64,000 bases of DNA. Source: Naasia sp. GTDB lineage: Bacteria > Actinomycetota > Actinomycetes > Actinomycetales > Microbacteriaceae. The translations under genes were made by a program, and so were the position numbers. Of this stretch, positions 36,422 to 44,849 are shown one piece after another (position 1 is the first letter of the stretch; the number at the start of each line of letters is the position of its first letter). Under the pieces are notes generated by a model. That model was given only the letters and a program-made list of their open reading frames with translations. It did not search any database and was not told the origin of the DNA. Location: contig NZ_JAODMK010000045.1 in NCBI RefSeq assembly GCF_025465545.1, positions 36,381-100,380 on the forward strand. Direction: 5' to 3'.

Positions 36422-37522
36422 GTGAGCCAGTCCGCCGCCAAGCCCTCGGCCTTCACCCCTGACGTCGAGGTCCGCAGCCGGTCCTCCAGGATCGGCGTGA
36501 TCGGCGCAGGCATGATCGTCTCCGAGGTCCAGCTCGCCGCCTATCAGGAGGCGGGCTTCGAGGTCACAGCGATCGCCTCGCGCACGCCGGCGCACGCCGC
36601 GGCCGTTGCCGAGCGGTACGGCATCCCGACCGTCCACGAGACCCCCGAGCAGCTGATCGCGGACGAGAGCGTCGAGATCCTCGACATCGCCTATCCGCCG
36701 GACCTGCAGCCCGCCCTCGTGCGTCTCGCGTTCGAGCAGGCCCACATCAAGGGCATCCTCGCCCAGAAGCCGCTCGCCCTCGGCCTCGATGAGGCGATCG
36801 CGCTGCGCGACGAGGCGGCCGCTGCGGGCAAGATCCTCTCGGTCAACCAGAACATGCGCTACGACCAGTCGATCCGCGTGCTCTCGCAGATCCTCGAGCG
36901 CGGCGAGCTGGGAGCTCCGGTGATCGCGACGATCGAGATGCGCGCGATCCCGCACTGGCAGACCTTCCTCGCCGAGTACGACCGGCTGACCCTGTCCAAC
37001 ATGAGCGTGCACCACCTGGACGCCCTGCGCTTCCTGTTCGGCGAGCCGACCGAGATCTACACCGCCGTGCGCACCGACCCGCGCACCGAGTTCGAGCACA
37101 CCGACGGCATCGTGGTGTCCACCCTCCGATTCCCGAACAACGTGCTCGCCGTGTCGATGGAGGACGTCTGGGCCGGTCCGCGCCAGGAGGGCTTCGACTC
37201 CGACTTCTACATCAAGTGGCGCGTCGAGGGCACCGAGGGCGTCGCGCAGGGCACCGTCGGCTGGCCCACCGGCGAGCCGTCGACGCTCACCTACGCGTCC
37301 GCGAAGACCACGGACGGCAAGTGGGTCACGCCCACCTGGGAGACCCACTGGTTCCCGCACGCCTTCATCGGCGTCATGGAGCAGCTCCAGTACGCGGTCG
37401 AGACCGGGGAGCCGCCCGTCCTCACCGTCGCCGACAACGTCAAGACGGTCGCGCTCGTCGAGGCGGGCTACCGCTCCATCGCCGAGAACCGCCCGGTGAG
37501 GCTCGACGAGTTCCCGATCTGA
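36422..37522 (+). CDS. Gfo/Idh/MocA-family dehydrogenase (block A)
   Basis: A 366-residue NAD(P)-dependent sugar or polyol dehydrogenase. The GTG at 36422 is preferred (GGGAG ten bases upstream); an ATG at 36398 lacks a ribosome-binding site. The Rossmann motif is IGVIGAGMIVSEVQ; the usual catalytic EKP motif reads QKP (AQKPLALG), a notable change of Glu to Gln. The C-terminal fold follows MSVHHLDALRFLFGEPTEIY. First gene of a plus-strand set with an isomerase, an SDR and a DUF4432 protein, under the TTGACG/TACCGT promoter and TAGCGCTA operator. It probably oxidises the sugar brought in by the divergent importer. Confidence 0.93.
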   Translation: MSQSAAKPSAFTPDVEVRSRSSRIGVIGAGMIVSEVQLAAYQEAGFEVTAIASRTPAHAAAVAERYGIPTVHETPEQLIADESVEILDIAYPPDLQPALVRLAFEQAHIKGILAQKPLALGLDEAIALRDEAAAAGKILSVNQNMRYDQSIRVLSQILERGELGAPVIATIEMRAIPHWQTFLAEYDRLTLSNMSVHHLDALRFLFGEPTEIYTAVRTDPRTEFEHTDGIVVSTLRFPNNVLAVSMEDVWAGPRQEGFDSDFYIKWRVEGTEGVAQGTVGWPTGEPSTLTYASAKTTDGKWVTPTWETHWFPHAFIGVMEQLQYAVETGEPPVLTVADNVKTVALVEAGYRSIAENRPVRLDEFPI

Positions 37523-37576
37523 CCCCCGCGGCTGCGGCCGCAGCATCACCCACCACATACAAGGAGCAATGACGCC

Positions 37577-38494
37577 ATGATCCAAGTCGGCATCTTCAGC
37601 GGGTACTTCCCGTACGACCTCGAGACCACAGCCAAGAAGGCCCGCGGGCTGGGGTTCAACACGGTGCAGCTCGACCTGCACTTCAAGGACCTCGACCTGT
37701 CCGCCGGTCAGATCACGGCCGAGAAGGCGAAGCGCGTGCGCGACACCTTCCGCGACAACGACCTGCCGATCTGCGCGGTCTCCGGGTACACGAACATCGT
37801 CCACCCGGACCTCGACGAGCGGAAGCGCCGCGTCGACTACCTCAAGGAGATCATCCGCAACGCCCGCGCGTTCGGCACGCCCTACGTCATCAGCGAGTCG
37901 GGCACCTTCAACACCGAGAGCGACTGGGTCTCCGACCCCAAGAACAAGACGGAGGAGGGCTACGAGGCCGCTCGCGATGTCATCGCCGACCTCGCGCAGA
38001 CTGCCGTCGACTCCGGCGCGGTGTTCCTCGTCGAGACCTACGTCAACAACGTGATCGGCTCCCTCGAGGAGACCCTGCGCCTCTTCGGCGATGTGCAGAG
38101 CCCGGGCCTCGAACTGCTGATGGACCCCACCAACTACTTCGAGACGTGGAACATCGAGCAGATGGACCAGGTCCTCAACGACGTGTTCGACAGCCCCCTC
38201 GCCGACCGGATCCGCATCGCCCACGCCAAGGACGTCAAGCGCAGCGGCGAGGACAAGAGCGAGAAGCACGCCGACATCGGCGACGCCGACGCGCTCGAGT
38301 CGCACACCTTCCGCGGCGTCGGCGAGATCGAGCTCCCCGCGGCGGGTCTCGGCGAGCTGAACTACGACCTGTACGTCCAGCGCCTCAGCGAGAAGTCGCC
38401 GAACGTGCCGCTGATCGTGGAGCACCTCGACGAGTCCGACATCCCGCGGGCGAAGCGCTTCGTGGACGACACGCTCAAGAAGTACGGAGTCTGA
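37577..38494 (+). CDS. Sugar phosphate isomerase/epimerase-like TIM-barrel protein (block A)
   Basis: A 305-residue protein of the xylose-isomerase-like/AP endonuclease 2 superfamily (IolE/IolI relatives). Metal-binding residues are expected in FLVETYVNN, LLMDPTNYFE, IAHAKDVKR and LIVEHLDE, all present and rich in Glu, Asp and His. AAGGAG precedes the ATG. It lies 54 bp after the Gfo/Idh gene and two bases before the SDR gene. Members isomerise or epimerise keto-sugars, dehydrate inosose or cleave 3-keto-glycosides; which applies here is open. Confidence 0.9.
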   Translation: MIQVGIFSGYFPYDLETTAKKARGLGFNTVQLDLHFKDLDLSAGQITAEKAKRVRDTFRDNDLPICAVSGYTNIVHPDLDERKRRVDYLKEIIRNARAFGTPYVISESGTFNTESDWVSDPKNKTEEGYEAARDVIADLAQTAVDSGAVFLVETYVNNVIGSLEETLRLFGDVQSPGLELLMDPTNYFETWNIEQMDQVLNDVFDSPLADRIRIAHAKDVKRSGEDKSEKHADIGDADALESHTFRGVGEIELPAAGLGELNYDLYVQRLSEKSPNVPLIVEHLDESDIPRAKRFVDDTLKKYGV

Positions 38495-38496
38495 GC

Positions 38497-39261
38497 ATGT
38501 CCGACCGTGAATCCGTCCGCTCCGCCCCCGTCGCGATCGTCACCGGCTCGGGCGGCTCGCTCGGACGGGCGACGGCGCTGCGGCTCGGAGCGGATGGGTT
38601 CGCGGTCGCCGCCTTCGGCCGCACCGGCGGCACGCTGGGCGAGACCGTCCGCCAGCTCACGGAGGCCGGCGTGCCGAACCTCGAGGTCAGCTGCGACCTC
38701 CGCGACCCGAAGGCCATCGACGCGTCCATCCGCCGGGTCGAGGAGGAGCTCGGCGAGATCGAGGTGCTCGTCAACAACGCGGCGATCTACCCGCCCACGC
38801 CGTTCCTCGAGATCAGCGTGGAGGAGTACGACGACGTCGTGGCCGTCAACCAGCGGGCCTACTTCGTGGCGGCGCAGACCACCGCCCGTCTGATGACGCC
38901 GCGGAGGCGCGGTTCCATCATCAACATCGGCTCCATCACCTGGGGCGGCGGCTGGCCGCTGCTGGCGAGCTATGTCTCGACGAAGGGAGCCACGGTGGCG
39001 ATGACCCGCGCACTGGCCCGTGAGCTGGGGCCGGACAACATCCGGGTGAACTGCGTCTCTCCTGGTGCCTTCCCGACGGACGCGGAGAAGATCCACGAGA
39101 ACCCCGAGATCTACAACCAGTTCGTGCTCGACCACCAGTCGCTGAAGCGACGGGGAACCAACGAGGAGCTCGCCGCCGTGGTGTCCTTCCTCGCCCGCGA
39201 GGACTCGACCTTCGTGACCGGCCAGACGATCAACGTCAACGGCGGCTGGACGATGGACTAG
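38497..39261 (+). CDS. Short-chain dehydrogenase/reductase
   Basis: A 254-residue classical SDR. The ATG at 38497 follows the isomerase stop by two bases with GGAG nearby; longer readings are shadow. Cofactor motif TGSGGSLGRA, the structural NNAA motif, catalytic Ser in IINIGSITWG and the Tyr-Lys pair in SYVSTKGA are all present, as is the C-terminal GQTINVNGGW. It likely oxidises or reduces a sugar hydroxyl alongside the Gfo/Idh enzyme. The substrate is unknown. Confidence 0.93.
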   Translation: MSDRESVRSAPVAIVTGSGGSLGRATALRLGADGFAVAAFGRTGGTLGETVRQLTEAGVPNLEVSCDLRDPKAIDASIRRVEEELGEIEVLVNNAAIYPPTPFLEISVEEYDDVVAVNQRAYFVAAQTTARLMTPRRRGSIINIGSITWGGGWPLLASYVSTKGATVAMTRALARELGPDNIRVNCVSPGAFPTDAEKIHENPEIYNQFVLDHQSLKRRGTNEELAAVVSFLAREDSTFVTGQTINVNGGWTMD

Positions 39262-39274
39262 GGAGGCACCAGAC

Positions 39275-40393
39275 ATGCAGATCTTCGACCAGGAACTCTC
39301 GCCGACCGAGCTCCGGCGGCGCACGGGGGACCCCTCCGCCGTCGGCGGCCTCCGACAGGTCGTGCTCGACAACGGCGCCGAGCGCGGCGTCCGGGCCATC
39401 GAGCTGCGGACGGCGGGCGGGCTCGAGCTCGACCTGCTCGTCGACCGAGCGCTCGATATCGGCGACGCGCGCTTCAAGGGTGTGCCCTTCGGCTGGCGGT
39501 CCGGCAACGGCTACCGCCACCCGGGGCTGCACGAGAACAACGACGAGGACGGGCTGAGCTGGCTGCGCGCCATCGACGGCCTCCTGGTCTCCGGTGGCCT
39601 CGACCACACGCTGTTCGGAGCGGAGGTGGACGCCTCCCAGTACAACTACCCGCCGAAGCGGACCGTGAAGCACGGCCTGCACGGGCGACTCACCGCGATC
39701 CCGGCCCGCCTGCTCGAGGCGGGCGAGGTGTGGGACGGGGACAACGCCGTGCTGCGGGTGCGGGCGGAGGTCATCCAGGCCACCGCGTTCGGGGAGCACC
39801 TCCGCCTCACCCGCACGGTCGAGGTCGACTTCGACGGCACCGAGATCCGGCTGCACGACGTCGTGGACAACCTCGGCTTCGAGCGCACCCCGCACATGTT
39901 CCTGTACCACCTGAACTTCGGGTGGCCCTTCCTCGACGAGGGCGCGGAGTTCGTGGCCCCGATCGAGCGTCACCTCTGGCAGTCGGACTCCGTCGCGGAG
40001 CAGGGCGTCAGCTACCGGGTGTTCCCGGAGCCGCAGCGCGGCTTCGTCGAGCAGGTGACCGAGCACGAGCTGATCGCCGGCCCCGACGGGAATCACCGGG
40101 TGGCGCTGATCAGCGGGGACGGCTCTCGCGGCATCGAGCTCACCTGGGACGCGGCCGCGATGCCCAACTTCTTCGAGTGGCAGAACCTGCGCGACGGCGC
40201 CTACGCCGTGGGCCTGGAGCCGTCCACGAACCATGTGCTCGGCGAGACAGCGGCCCGCGAGGACGGCACCCTCACCTGGCTCGAGCACGGCGAGAGCCGG
40301 GAGTACCGGTCCACCATCCGGGTCCTCGACGGGGCCGAGGCGACGGGCGCTGCGCGCGACGCGATCCGGGCCATCGGCGGACAGCCCGACTGA
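39275..40393 (+). CDS. DUF4432 aldose 1-epimerase-like protein
   Basis: A 372-residue protein with the galactose-mutarotase beta-sandwich of the DUF4432 group, shown by LELDLLVDRALDIGDARFKG, KHGLHGRLTAIPA and MFLYHLNFGWPFL (candidate active-site His residues). GGAGG precedes the ATG. Such proteins usually equilibrate anomers or epimers of sugars or deoxysugar intermediates. It closes the first plus-strand operon of block A, before the second LacI-type control region. Confidence 0.88.
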   Translation: MQIFDQELSPTELRRRTGDPSAVGGLRQVVLDNGAERGVRAIELRTAGGLELDLLVDRALDIGDARFKGVPFGWRSGNGYRHPGLHENNDEDGLSWLRAIDGLLVSGGLDHTLFGAEVDASQYNYPPKRTVKHGLHGRLTAIPARLLEAGEVWDGDNAVLRVRAEVIQATAFGEHLRLTRTVEVDFDGTEIRLHDVVDNLGFERTPHMFLYHLNFGWPFLDEGAEFVAPIERHLWQSDSVAEQGVSYRVFPEPQRGFVEQVTEHELIAGPDGNHRVALISGDGSRGIELTWDAAAMPNFFEWQNLRDGAYAVGLEPSTNHVLGETAAREDGTLTWLEHGESREYRSTIRVLDGAEATGAARDAIRAIGGQPD

Positions 40394-40421
40394 TCGGCCG
40401 GCCTTCCGGCCCGCCGACCGC

Positions 40422-40456
40422 TATACTGTTTGTTAGCGCTACTGCTAGCGCTGACA
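40422..40456 (+). promoter_or_regulatory. Promoter with two tandem LacI-type operators
   Basis: TATACT (40422-40427) is a consensus -10 box; the -35 is poor. Immediately downstream are two operator copies, TTAGCGCTAC (core 40434-40441) and CTAGCGCTGA (40445-40454), with centres 12 bp apart. They cover the predicted start site and early transcribed region, a classic repression layout for the operon that includes the LacI gene itself. Confidence 0.7.
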
Positions 40457-40478
40457 TCGCTGGACTACGGGGATTGAG

Positions 40479-41699
40479 ATGACGAAAGAGAATCGCGGAG
40501 TGCTCTCCGGTTATCGGGTGCTGGACTGCTCGATCGCGATGGCCGGACCGTTCGCGGCCCAGCGCCTCGGCGATCTCGGCGCCGACGTGATCAAGGTCGA
40601 GCCGACGACCGGGGAGTGGCAGCGCCACGCCTCGGCGGGCGGCGCGGCCGGCAACAGGATCAACGTGTCCTTCCTCTCGCTGAACCGCAACAAGCGGTCC
40701 ATCGCGATCGACCTCAAGTCGCCCGACGGCAAGGACGTGCTGCGGAAGCTGGTCGAGACCGCGGACGTCTTCCTGCAGAACTACCGCCCCGGGGTCGCCG
40801 GGCGGCTGGGCGTGGACTACGAGACCCTGAGCGCGATCAACCCCTCCCTGGTCTACGTGTCCATCTCCGGCTACGGCGAGGACGGCCCGTACACGAACCG
40901 GCCCGGCCAGGACCTGCTGCTGCAGGCCATGTCGGGCGCGATGCGCTCCAGCGGCCGGGAGGGCGAGCCGCCCGTCGCGGCGGGCCAGTACCTGGTCGAC
41001 GCCGTCACCGCGTCGACGGCCTTCGAAGGGGTGCTCGCCGCCCTGCTGCATCGCGAGCGCACCGGCGAAGGACAGCTGGTCACGGTCAACATGCTGGACT
41101 CGATCACCGCCCTGCAGATGCAGGAGCTCTCGGTGTTCACGGTCGGCCACGTCCCGCAGCAGCGCAGTGCGGAGCCGCACGCGCACGTCTACATCCGCGC
41201 GCCGTACGGCACCTTCCGCACCAGGGACAGCTTCATCGCCATCGCATTCCCGCCGCTGCCCGAGTTCGGGAAGCTCATCGGCGAGGACAGCTTCCTGACC
41301 ATGTCGAGCGAGGAGCACGGCTGGACGCATCGCGACGAGCTCTACCGGAAGACCCAGGATCGGCTGGAGACGGAGACCACCGCGCACTGGATGGAGGTCT
41401 TCGACGGGACCGGCATCTGGGCGGGTCCGGTCTACGGCTACGAGGACCTCGTGAACGACCCGCAGATCGCGCACAACGGCACCTTCGTGGAGTACGACCA
41501 TCCGACAGAGGGACGGGTCAAGACCCCGGGCTTCCCCTACAAGTTCTCGGTGACGCCGCCGCAGATCTACCGGGGCGCCCCGCTCACCGGTGAGCACACG
41601 CGGGAGGTCCTTGCCGAGAGCGGCTTCGACGACGACGCCATCGACGCTCTCGCCGCCTCGGGCGCAGTCTCCACCGAGCAGCGCACCGCGGCGAAATGA
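40479..41699 (+). CDS. CaiB/BaiF-type (class III) CoA-transferase
   Basis: A 406-residue CoA-transferase that moves CoA between carboxylic acids. It starts with LDCSIAMAGPFAAQRLGDLG and DVIKVEPTTGEW; the catalytic Asp is expected in TVNMLDSITALQ. SLNRNKRSIAIDLKSPDGKD is also diagnostic. First gene of a LacI-controlled operon whose other members (enoyl-CoA hydratase, FAH-family lyase, ketoglutarate-semialdehyde dehydrogenase) suggest it activates a sugar acid as a CoA thioester. That substrate assignment is inference. ATGA overlap with the next gene. Confidence 0.93.
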   Translation: MTKENRGVLSGYRVLDCSIAMAGPFAAQRLGDLGADVIKVEPTTGEWQRHASAGGAAGNRINVSFLSLNRNKRSIAIDLKSPDGKDVLRKLVETADVFLQNYRPGVAGRLGVDYETLSAINPSLVYVSISGYGEDGPYTNRPGQDLLLQAMSGAMRSSGREGEPPVAAGQYLVDAVTASTAFEGVLAALLHRERTGEGQLVTVNMLDSITALQMQELSVFTVGHVPQQRSAEPHAHVYIRAPYGTFRTRDSFIAIAFPPLPEFGKLIGEDSFLTMSSEEHGWTHRDELYRKTQDRLETETTAHWMEVFDGTGIWAGPVYGYEDLVNDPQIAHNGTFVEYDHPTEGRVKTPGFPYKFSVTPPQIYRGAPLTGEHTREVLAESGFDDDAIDALAASGAVSTEQRTAAK

Positions 41700-42847
41700 G
41701 CGCGTTCTCCGGCCTCACCTGGGACCACCCGCGGGGTCGGGCCGCCCTCGAGGCCGGGGCGCGCGACTGGGCCGGTTCGGGCCTCGAGCTGACCTGGGAC
41801 GTGCATCCGCTCGAGGGATTCGAGTCGAGTCCCATCGAGGAGCTGGCGGCGCGCTACGACCTCATCGTGCTCGACCACCCGCACCTCGGTGACGCCCTGC
41901 AGCACGGCAGCCTGCGACCGGTCGACGAGCTCTTCGACGCCGACGAGATCGCCGTATGGGCGGCGGACTCGGTGGGACCGAGCCTCGAGTCGTACCGGCT
42001 GGCCCGGCACCTGTGGGCGCTTCCGCTCGACGCGGCCACTCAGGTGTCCGCCCGACGCGCCGAGCTGGTGCCCGAGGCACCCGGCACCTGGGACGAGGTG
42101 CTCGAGCTGTCGCGCCGGGTTCCCGTCGCCCTGAGCATCGCCGGGCCGCACGCGTTCCTCAGCTTCTGCTCGATCGCGGTCGCCCTCGGCGAGGAACCCG
42201 ACGTCGCCGGCGCGGATGCGCTCCTGTCCAGGGAGGCAGGCGAGCGCGTCCTCGCCCTGATGGTCGAGCTCGCCAGCACGAGCCCCGATGGCACCGAGGA
42301 ACTGAACCCGATCGCGATGCTCCAGGCCATGACCGAGGGGGACACCATCGCCTACTGCCCCCTCGTGTACGGCTACGTCAACTACTCGACGCCCGGTTCC
42401 GCGCGCAGCGTGAGCTTCGGCGACGCCCCCGCGGGGAGGCGGAGCGGCCGCCGCGGATCGACCATCGGCGGCACCGGAATCGCGGTGTCTGCTCGCTGCG
42501 ACCCGTCGCCCGAGCTCCTCGCGCACATCCGGTGGCTGATGGACCGCGGCACGCAGCGCACGTTCATCCCGCAGCACGAGGGGCAGCCCAGTGCCCGGTC
42601 CGCCTGGACCGACCCGTCGGTCGACGCCGCCGCCGCCGGCTTCTACAGCGGCACCCTGGCCACCATCGAGGAGTCCTGGGTGCGCCCACGGTTCCCGGGG
42701 TACGTGGCCTTCCAGGGTCAGGCGTCTGCGCTCCTGCGCGACGCTCTCGCCGACGGCGACGCCGCAGGGGACGCTCTCGAGCGTCTCGATGATCTCTACC
42801 GCAACCACCACCGCGCCGCGCGCGCCGAGGGGAGTACCCGCCCATGA
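41696..42847 (+). CDS. Signal-less solute-binding-protein homologue
   Basis: A 383-residue protein that resembles family 1 extracellular solute-binding proteins (PIEELAARYDLIVLDHPHLG, GTWDEVLELSRRVP, RFPGYVAFQGQASALLRDAL) but starts directly at MSAFSGLTWDHPRGR, with no signal peptide or lipobox. It is coupled by ATGA overlaps to the CoA-transferase before it and the enoyl-CoA hydratase after it, with no permease near. It therefore probably works in the cytosol as a substrate-binding or assembly partner of these enzymes, an unusual use of the fold. The role is inferred. Confidence 0.8.
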   Translation: MSAFSGLTWDHPRGRAALEAGARDWAGSGLELTWDVHPLEGFESSPIEELAARYDLIVLDHPHLGDALQHGSLRPVDELFDADEIAVWAADSVGPSLESYRLARHLWALPLDAATQVSARRAELVPEAPGTWDEVLELSRRVPVALSIAGPHAFLSFCSIAVALGEEPDVAGADALLSREAGERVLALMVELASTSPDGTEELNPIAMLQAMTEGDTIAYCPLVYGYVNYSTPGSARSVSFGDAPAGRRSGRRGSTIGGTGIAVSARCDPSPELLAHIRWLMDRGTQRTFIPQHEGQPSARSAWTDPSVDAAAAGFYSGTLATIEESWVRPRFPGYVAFQGQASALLRDALADGDAAGDALERLDDLYRNHHRAARAEGSTRP

Positions 42848-43626
42848 TCGAGCTCGAGACCGAGAACGTCAGGTTCACGGTGGCCGACTACGTCGCCACC
42901 CTCGTGATCAACCGCCCCGAGAAGCTGAACTCGGTCACCCAGGAGATGGCAGACGCGCTTGTCGTCGCCGCCGAGTGGTGCAACGACAGCGACGACGTCC
43001 GTGCCGTGGTGCTCACCGGCGAAGGCGAGAGGTCCTTCAGCGCGGGCTCGGACATCCGGAGCCTGGACAAGTATCCGACGCCGTGGGATTTCCGGAACCG
43101 CGCGGACTACTGCGATGCCATCCGGTCCCTCCGCAAGCCGGTGATCGCCGCGGTCAACGGCTACGCGTTCGGCGGTGGCCTGGAGACGGCGCTCAGCTGC
43201 GACATCCGGCTCGCCTCCGCGACGGCCTCCTTCGCGGCCCCCGAGATCAAGCTCGGCTGGATCGGCGGCGGCGGGATGTCCTCGTTCCTCGCCCAGTCGG
43301 TGGGCGCCAGCAACGCCGCCTATCTCCTGATGACCGGTGACCCCATCGATGCGCGGACCGCACTGGCCTGGGGCCTCGTCACCGAGGTGCTGGAGCCGGC
43401 CGCGCTGCTGCCGCGCGCAACGGAGCTCGCCGGCATCATCGCCTCGCGTCCGCCGATCGCGGCGGAGACCGCCAAGACCAACCTGCGAGCCGCATTCAAC
43501 CTGCCGCAGGAGCAGGCGATCGCCTACGAACGGGATCTGCAGACGATCTGCTTCGCGACCGAGGACGCCGCGGAAGGCCGGCGCGCGTTCGCCGAGAAGC
43601 GCGCCGGCACCTACTCCCGCCGCTGA
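42844..43626 (+). CDS. Enoyl-CoA hydratase/isomerase (crotonase) family protein
   Basis: A 260-residue crotonase. The CoA-binding and oxyanion segment is SFSAGSDIRSLD; both glutamates used for hydration are kept, in GYAFGGGLETALSCD and FAAPEIKLGW. Thus hydratase/dehydratase chemistry is plausible. Its start overlaps the previous stop (ATGA). Fatty-acid oxidation partners (acyl-CoA dehydrogenase, thiolase) are absent, while sugar-acid enzymes surround it, so its substrate may be a hydroxylated acyl-CoA derived from a sugar acid. Confidence 0.93.
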   Translation: MIELETENVRFTVADYVATLVINRPEKLNSVTQEMADALVVAAEWCNDSDDVRAVVLTGEGERSFSAGSDIRSLDKYPTPWDFRNRADYCDAIRSLRKPVIAAVNGYAFGGGLETALSCDIRLASATASFAAPEIKLGWIGGGGMSSFLAQSVGASNAAYLLMTGDPIDARTALAWGLVTEVLEPAALLPRATELAGIIASRPPIAAETAKTNLRAAFNLPQEQAIAYERDLQTICFATEDAAEGRRAFAEKRAGTYSRR

Positions 43627-43664
43627 TTCCCGCGGCTCGCACAGGACACAGGAAGAGGGAAACG

Positions 43665-44849
43665 ATGGCGAAACAGGACTGGACGGGCGGACTCGACGCC
43701 GCCCTGCCCGCGGATCGGTACGCCGGCACGCTGGCCGGGCGGGTGTGGGATCCGGCCGTGGAGGGCCCCTCCGTCGTCGCCCTCCGCGAGGACGGCGTGT
43801 ACGACGTCAGCGAGCGGTTCGCGACGATGCGGGACCTGTTCGAGACGGACGACCCGGCGGCATCCCTCGGAGCCGTCGCCGGCCGTCGCCTCGGCGACCT
43901 CGCCGACATCCTCGCCAACACGGCGGCCGAGCCGCGCGACGCCGGCATCCCCTGGCTGCTGTCGCCGGTCGACCTGCAGGCCGTCAAGGCGGCAGGCGTC
44001 ACCTTCGCGGTGTCGATGGTGGAGCGGGTCATCGAGGAGAAGGCGCGCGGCAACGCGGCCGAGGCGGACCGGGTCCGCGGCGAGATCGCGGAGCGGATCG
44101 GATCGGAGCTGCGCACCCTTGTGCCGGGCTCCCCTGAGGCCGCCAGCATGAAGGAATACTTCCTCGAGCAGGGGCTGTGGAGCCAGTACCTCGAGGTGGG
44201 CATCGGCCCCGACGCGGAGATCTTCACCAAGGCGCCGGTGCTCGCCAGCGTCGGCACCGGGGTGGAGGTCGGCGTGCACTCCTCGTCCACCTGGAACAAC
44301 CCGGAGCCCGAGGTCGTGCTCGCCATCGCGTCGACCGGCCGGATCGTGGGTGCCGCGCTCGGCAACGACGTCAACCTCCGGGACATCGAGGGCCGGTCCG
44401 CCCTGCTGCTGCCGAAGGCGAAGGACAACAACGCGTCGGCTGCGATCGGCCCCTTCGTCCGCTTCTTCGACGCGACCTTCACCCTCGACGACGTGCGGTC
44501 GACCACCGTGGAGCTCGAGGTCGCCGGCGCGGACGGCTTCCGGCTGGACGCGAGCTCCCCCCTCTCCGAGATCAGCCGGGATCCCGAGGACCTCGCGGCG
44601 CAGCTCGTCGGCCCGCACCATCAGTATCCGGATGGCGCGGTGCTCTATCTCGGTACGCTGTTCGCTCCGATCATCGACCGGGACGAGCCCGGACGGGGGT
44701 TCACCCACAAGGTCGGCGACGTCGTCCGCATCTCGGCGCCGCTGCTCGGTGGGCTCGTGAACAGGGTGCAGATCAGCGAGAGGTGTGAGCCATGGACGTT
44801 CGGGATCTCCGCCCTGATGGGGAACCTGTCGAGGAGAGGCCTGCTGTGA
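43665..44849 (+). CDS. Fumarylacetoacetate hydrolase-family enzyme (sugar-acid dehydratase/hydrolase type)
   Basis: A 394-residue protein with a C-terminal FAH domain: metal ligands in NNPEPEVVLAI, GNDVNLRDIEG, and Lys in LLPKAKDNNAS. The long N-terminal part is like that of 2-keto-3-deoxy-pentonate dehydratases and diketo-acid hydrolases of sugar degradation, not aromatic degradation. With the semialdehyde dehydrogenase two genes downstream it would form the end of a Weimberg-like route to 2-oxoglutarate. Its stop overlaps the LacI gene start (GTGA). Exact reaction is unproven. Confidence 0.88.
   Translation: MAKQDWTGGLDAALPADRYAGTLAGRVWDPAVEGPSVVALREDGVYDVSERFATMRDLFETDDPAASLGAVAGRRLGDLADILANTAAEPRDAGIPWLLSPVDLQAVKAAGVTFAVSMVERVIEEKARGNAAEADRVRGEIAERIGSELRTLVPGSPEAASMKEYFLEQGLWSQYLEVGIGPDAEIFTKAPVLASVGTGVEVGVHSSSTWNNPEPEVVLAIASTGRIVGAALGNDVNLRDIEGRSALLLPKAKDNNASAAIGPFVRFFDATFTLDDVRSTTVELEVAGADGFRLDASSPLSEISRDPEDLAAQLVGPHHQYPDGAVLYLGTLFAPIIDRDEPGRGFTHKVGDVVRISAPLLGGLVNRVQISERCEPWTFGISALMGNLSRRGLL

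Noticed and set aside
36422..38494. Gfo/Idh plus IolE-like barrel as a myo-inositol (iol) operon
   Set aside because: No iolB, iolC, iolD or iolA homologues are present and the operon continues with DUF4432 and CoA-linked enzymes, so a standard inositol pathway is not supported.
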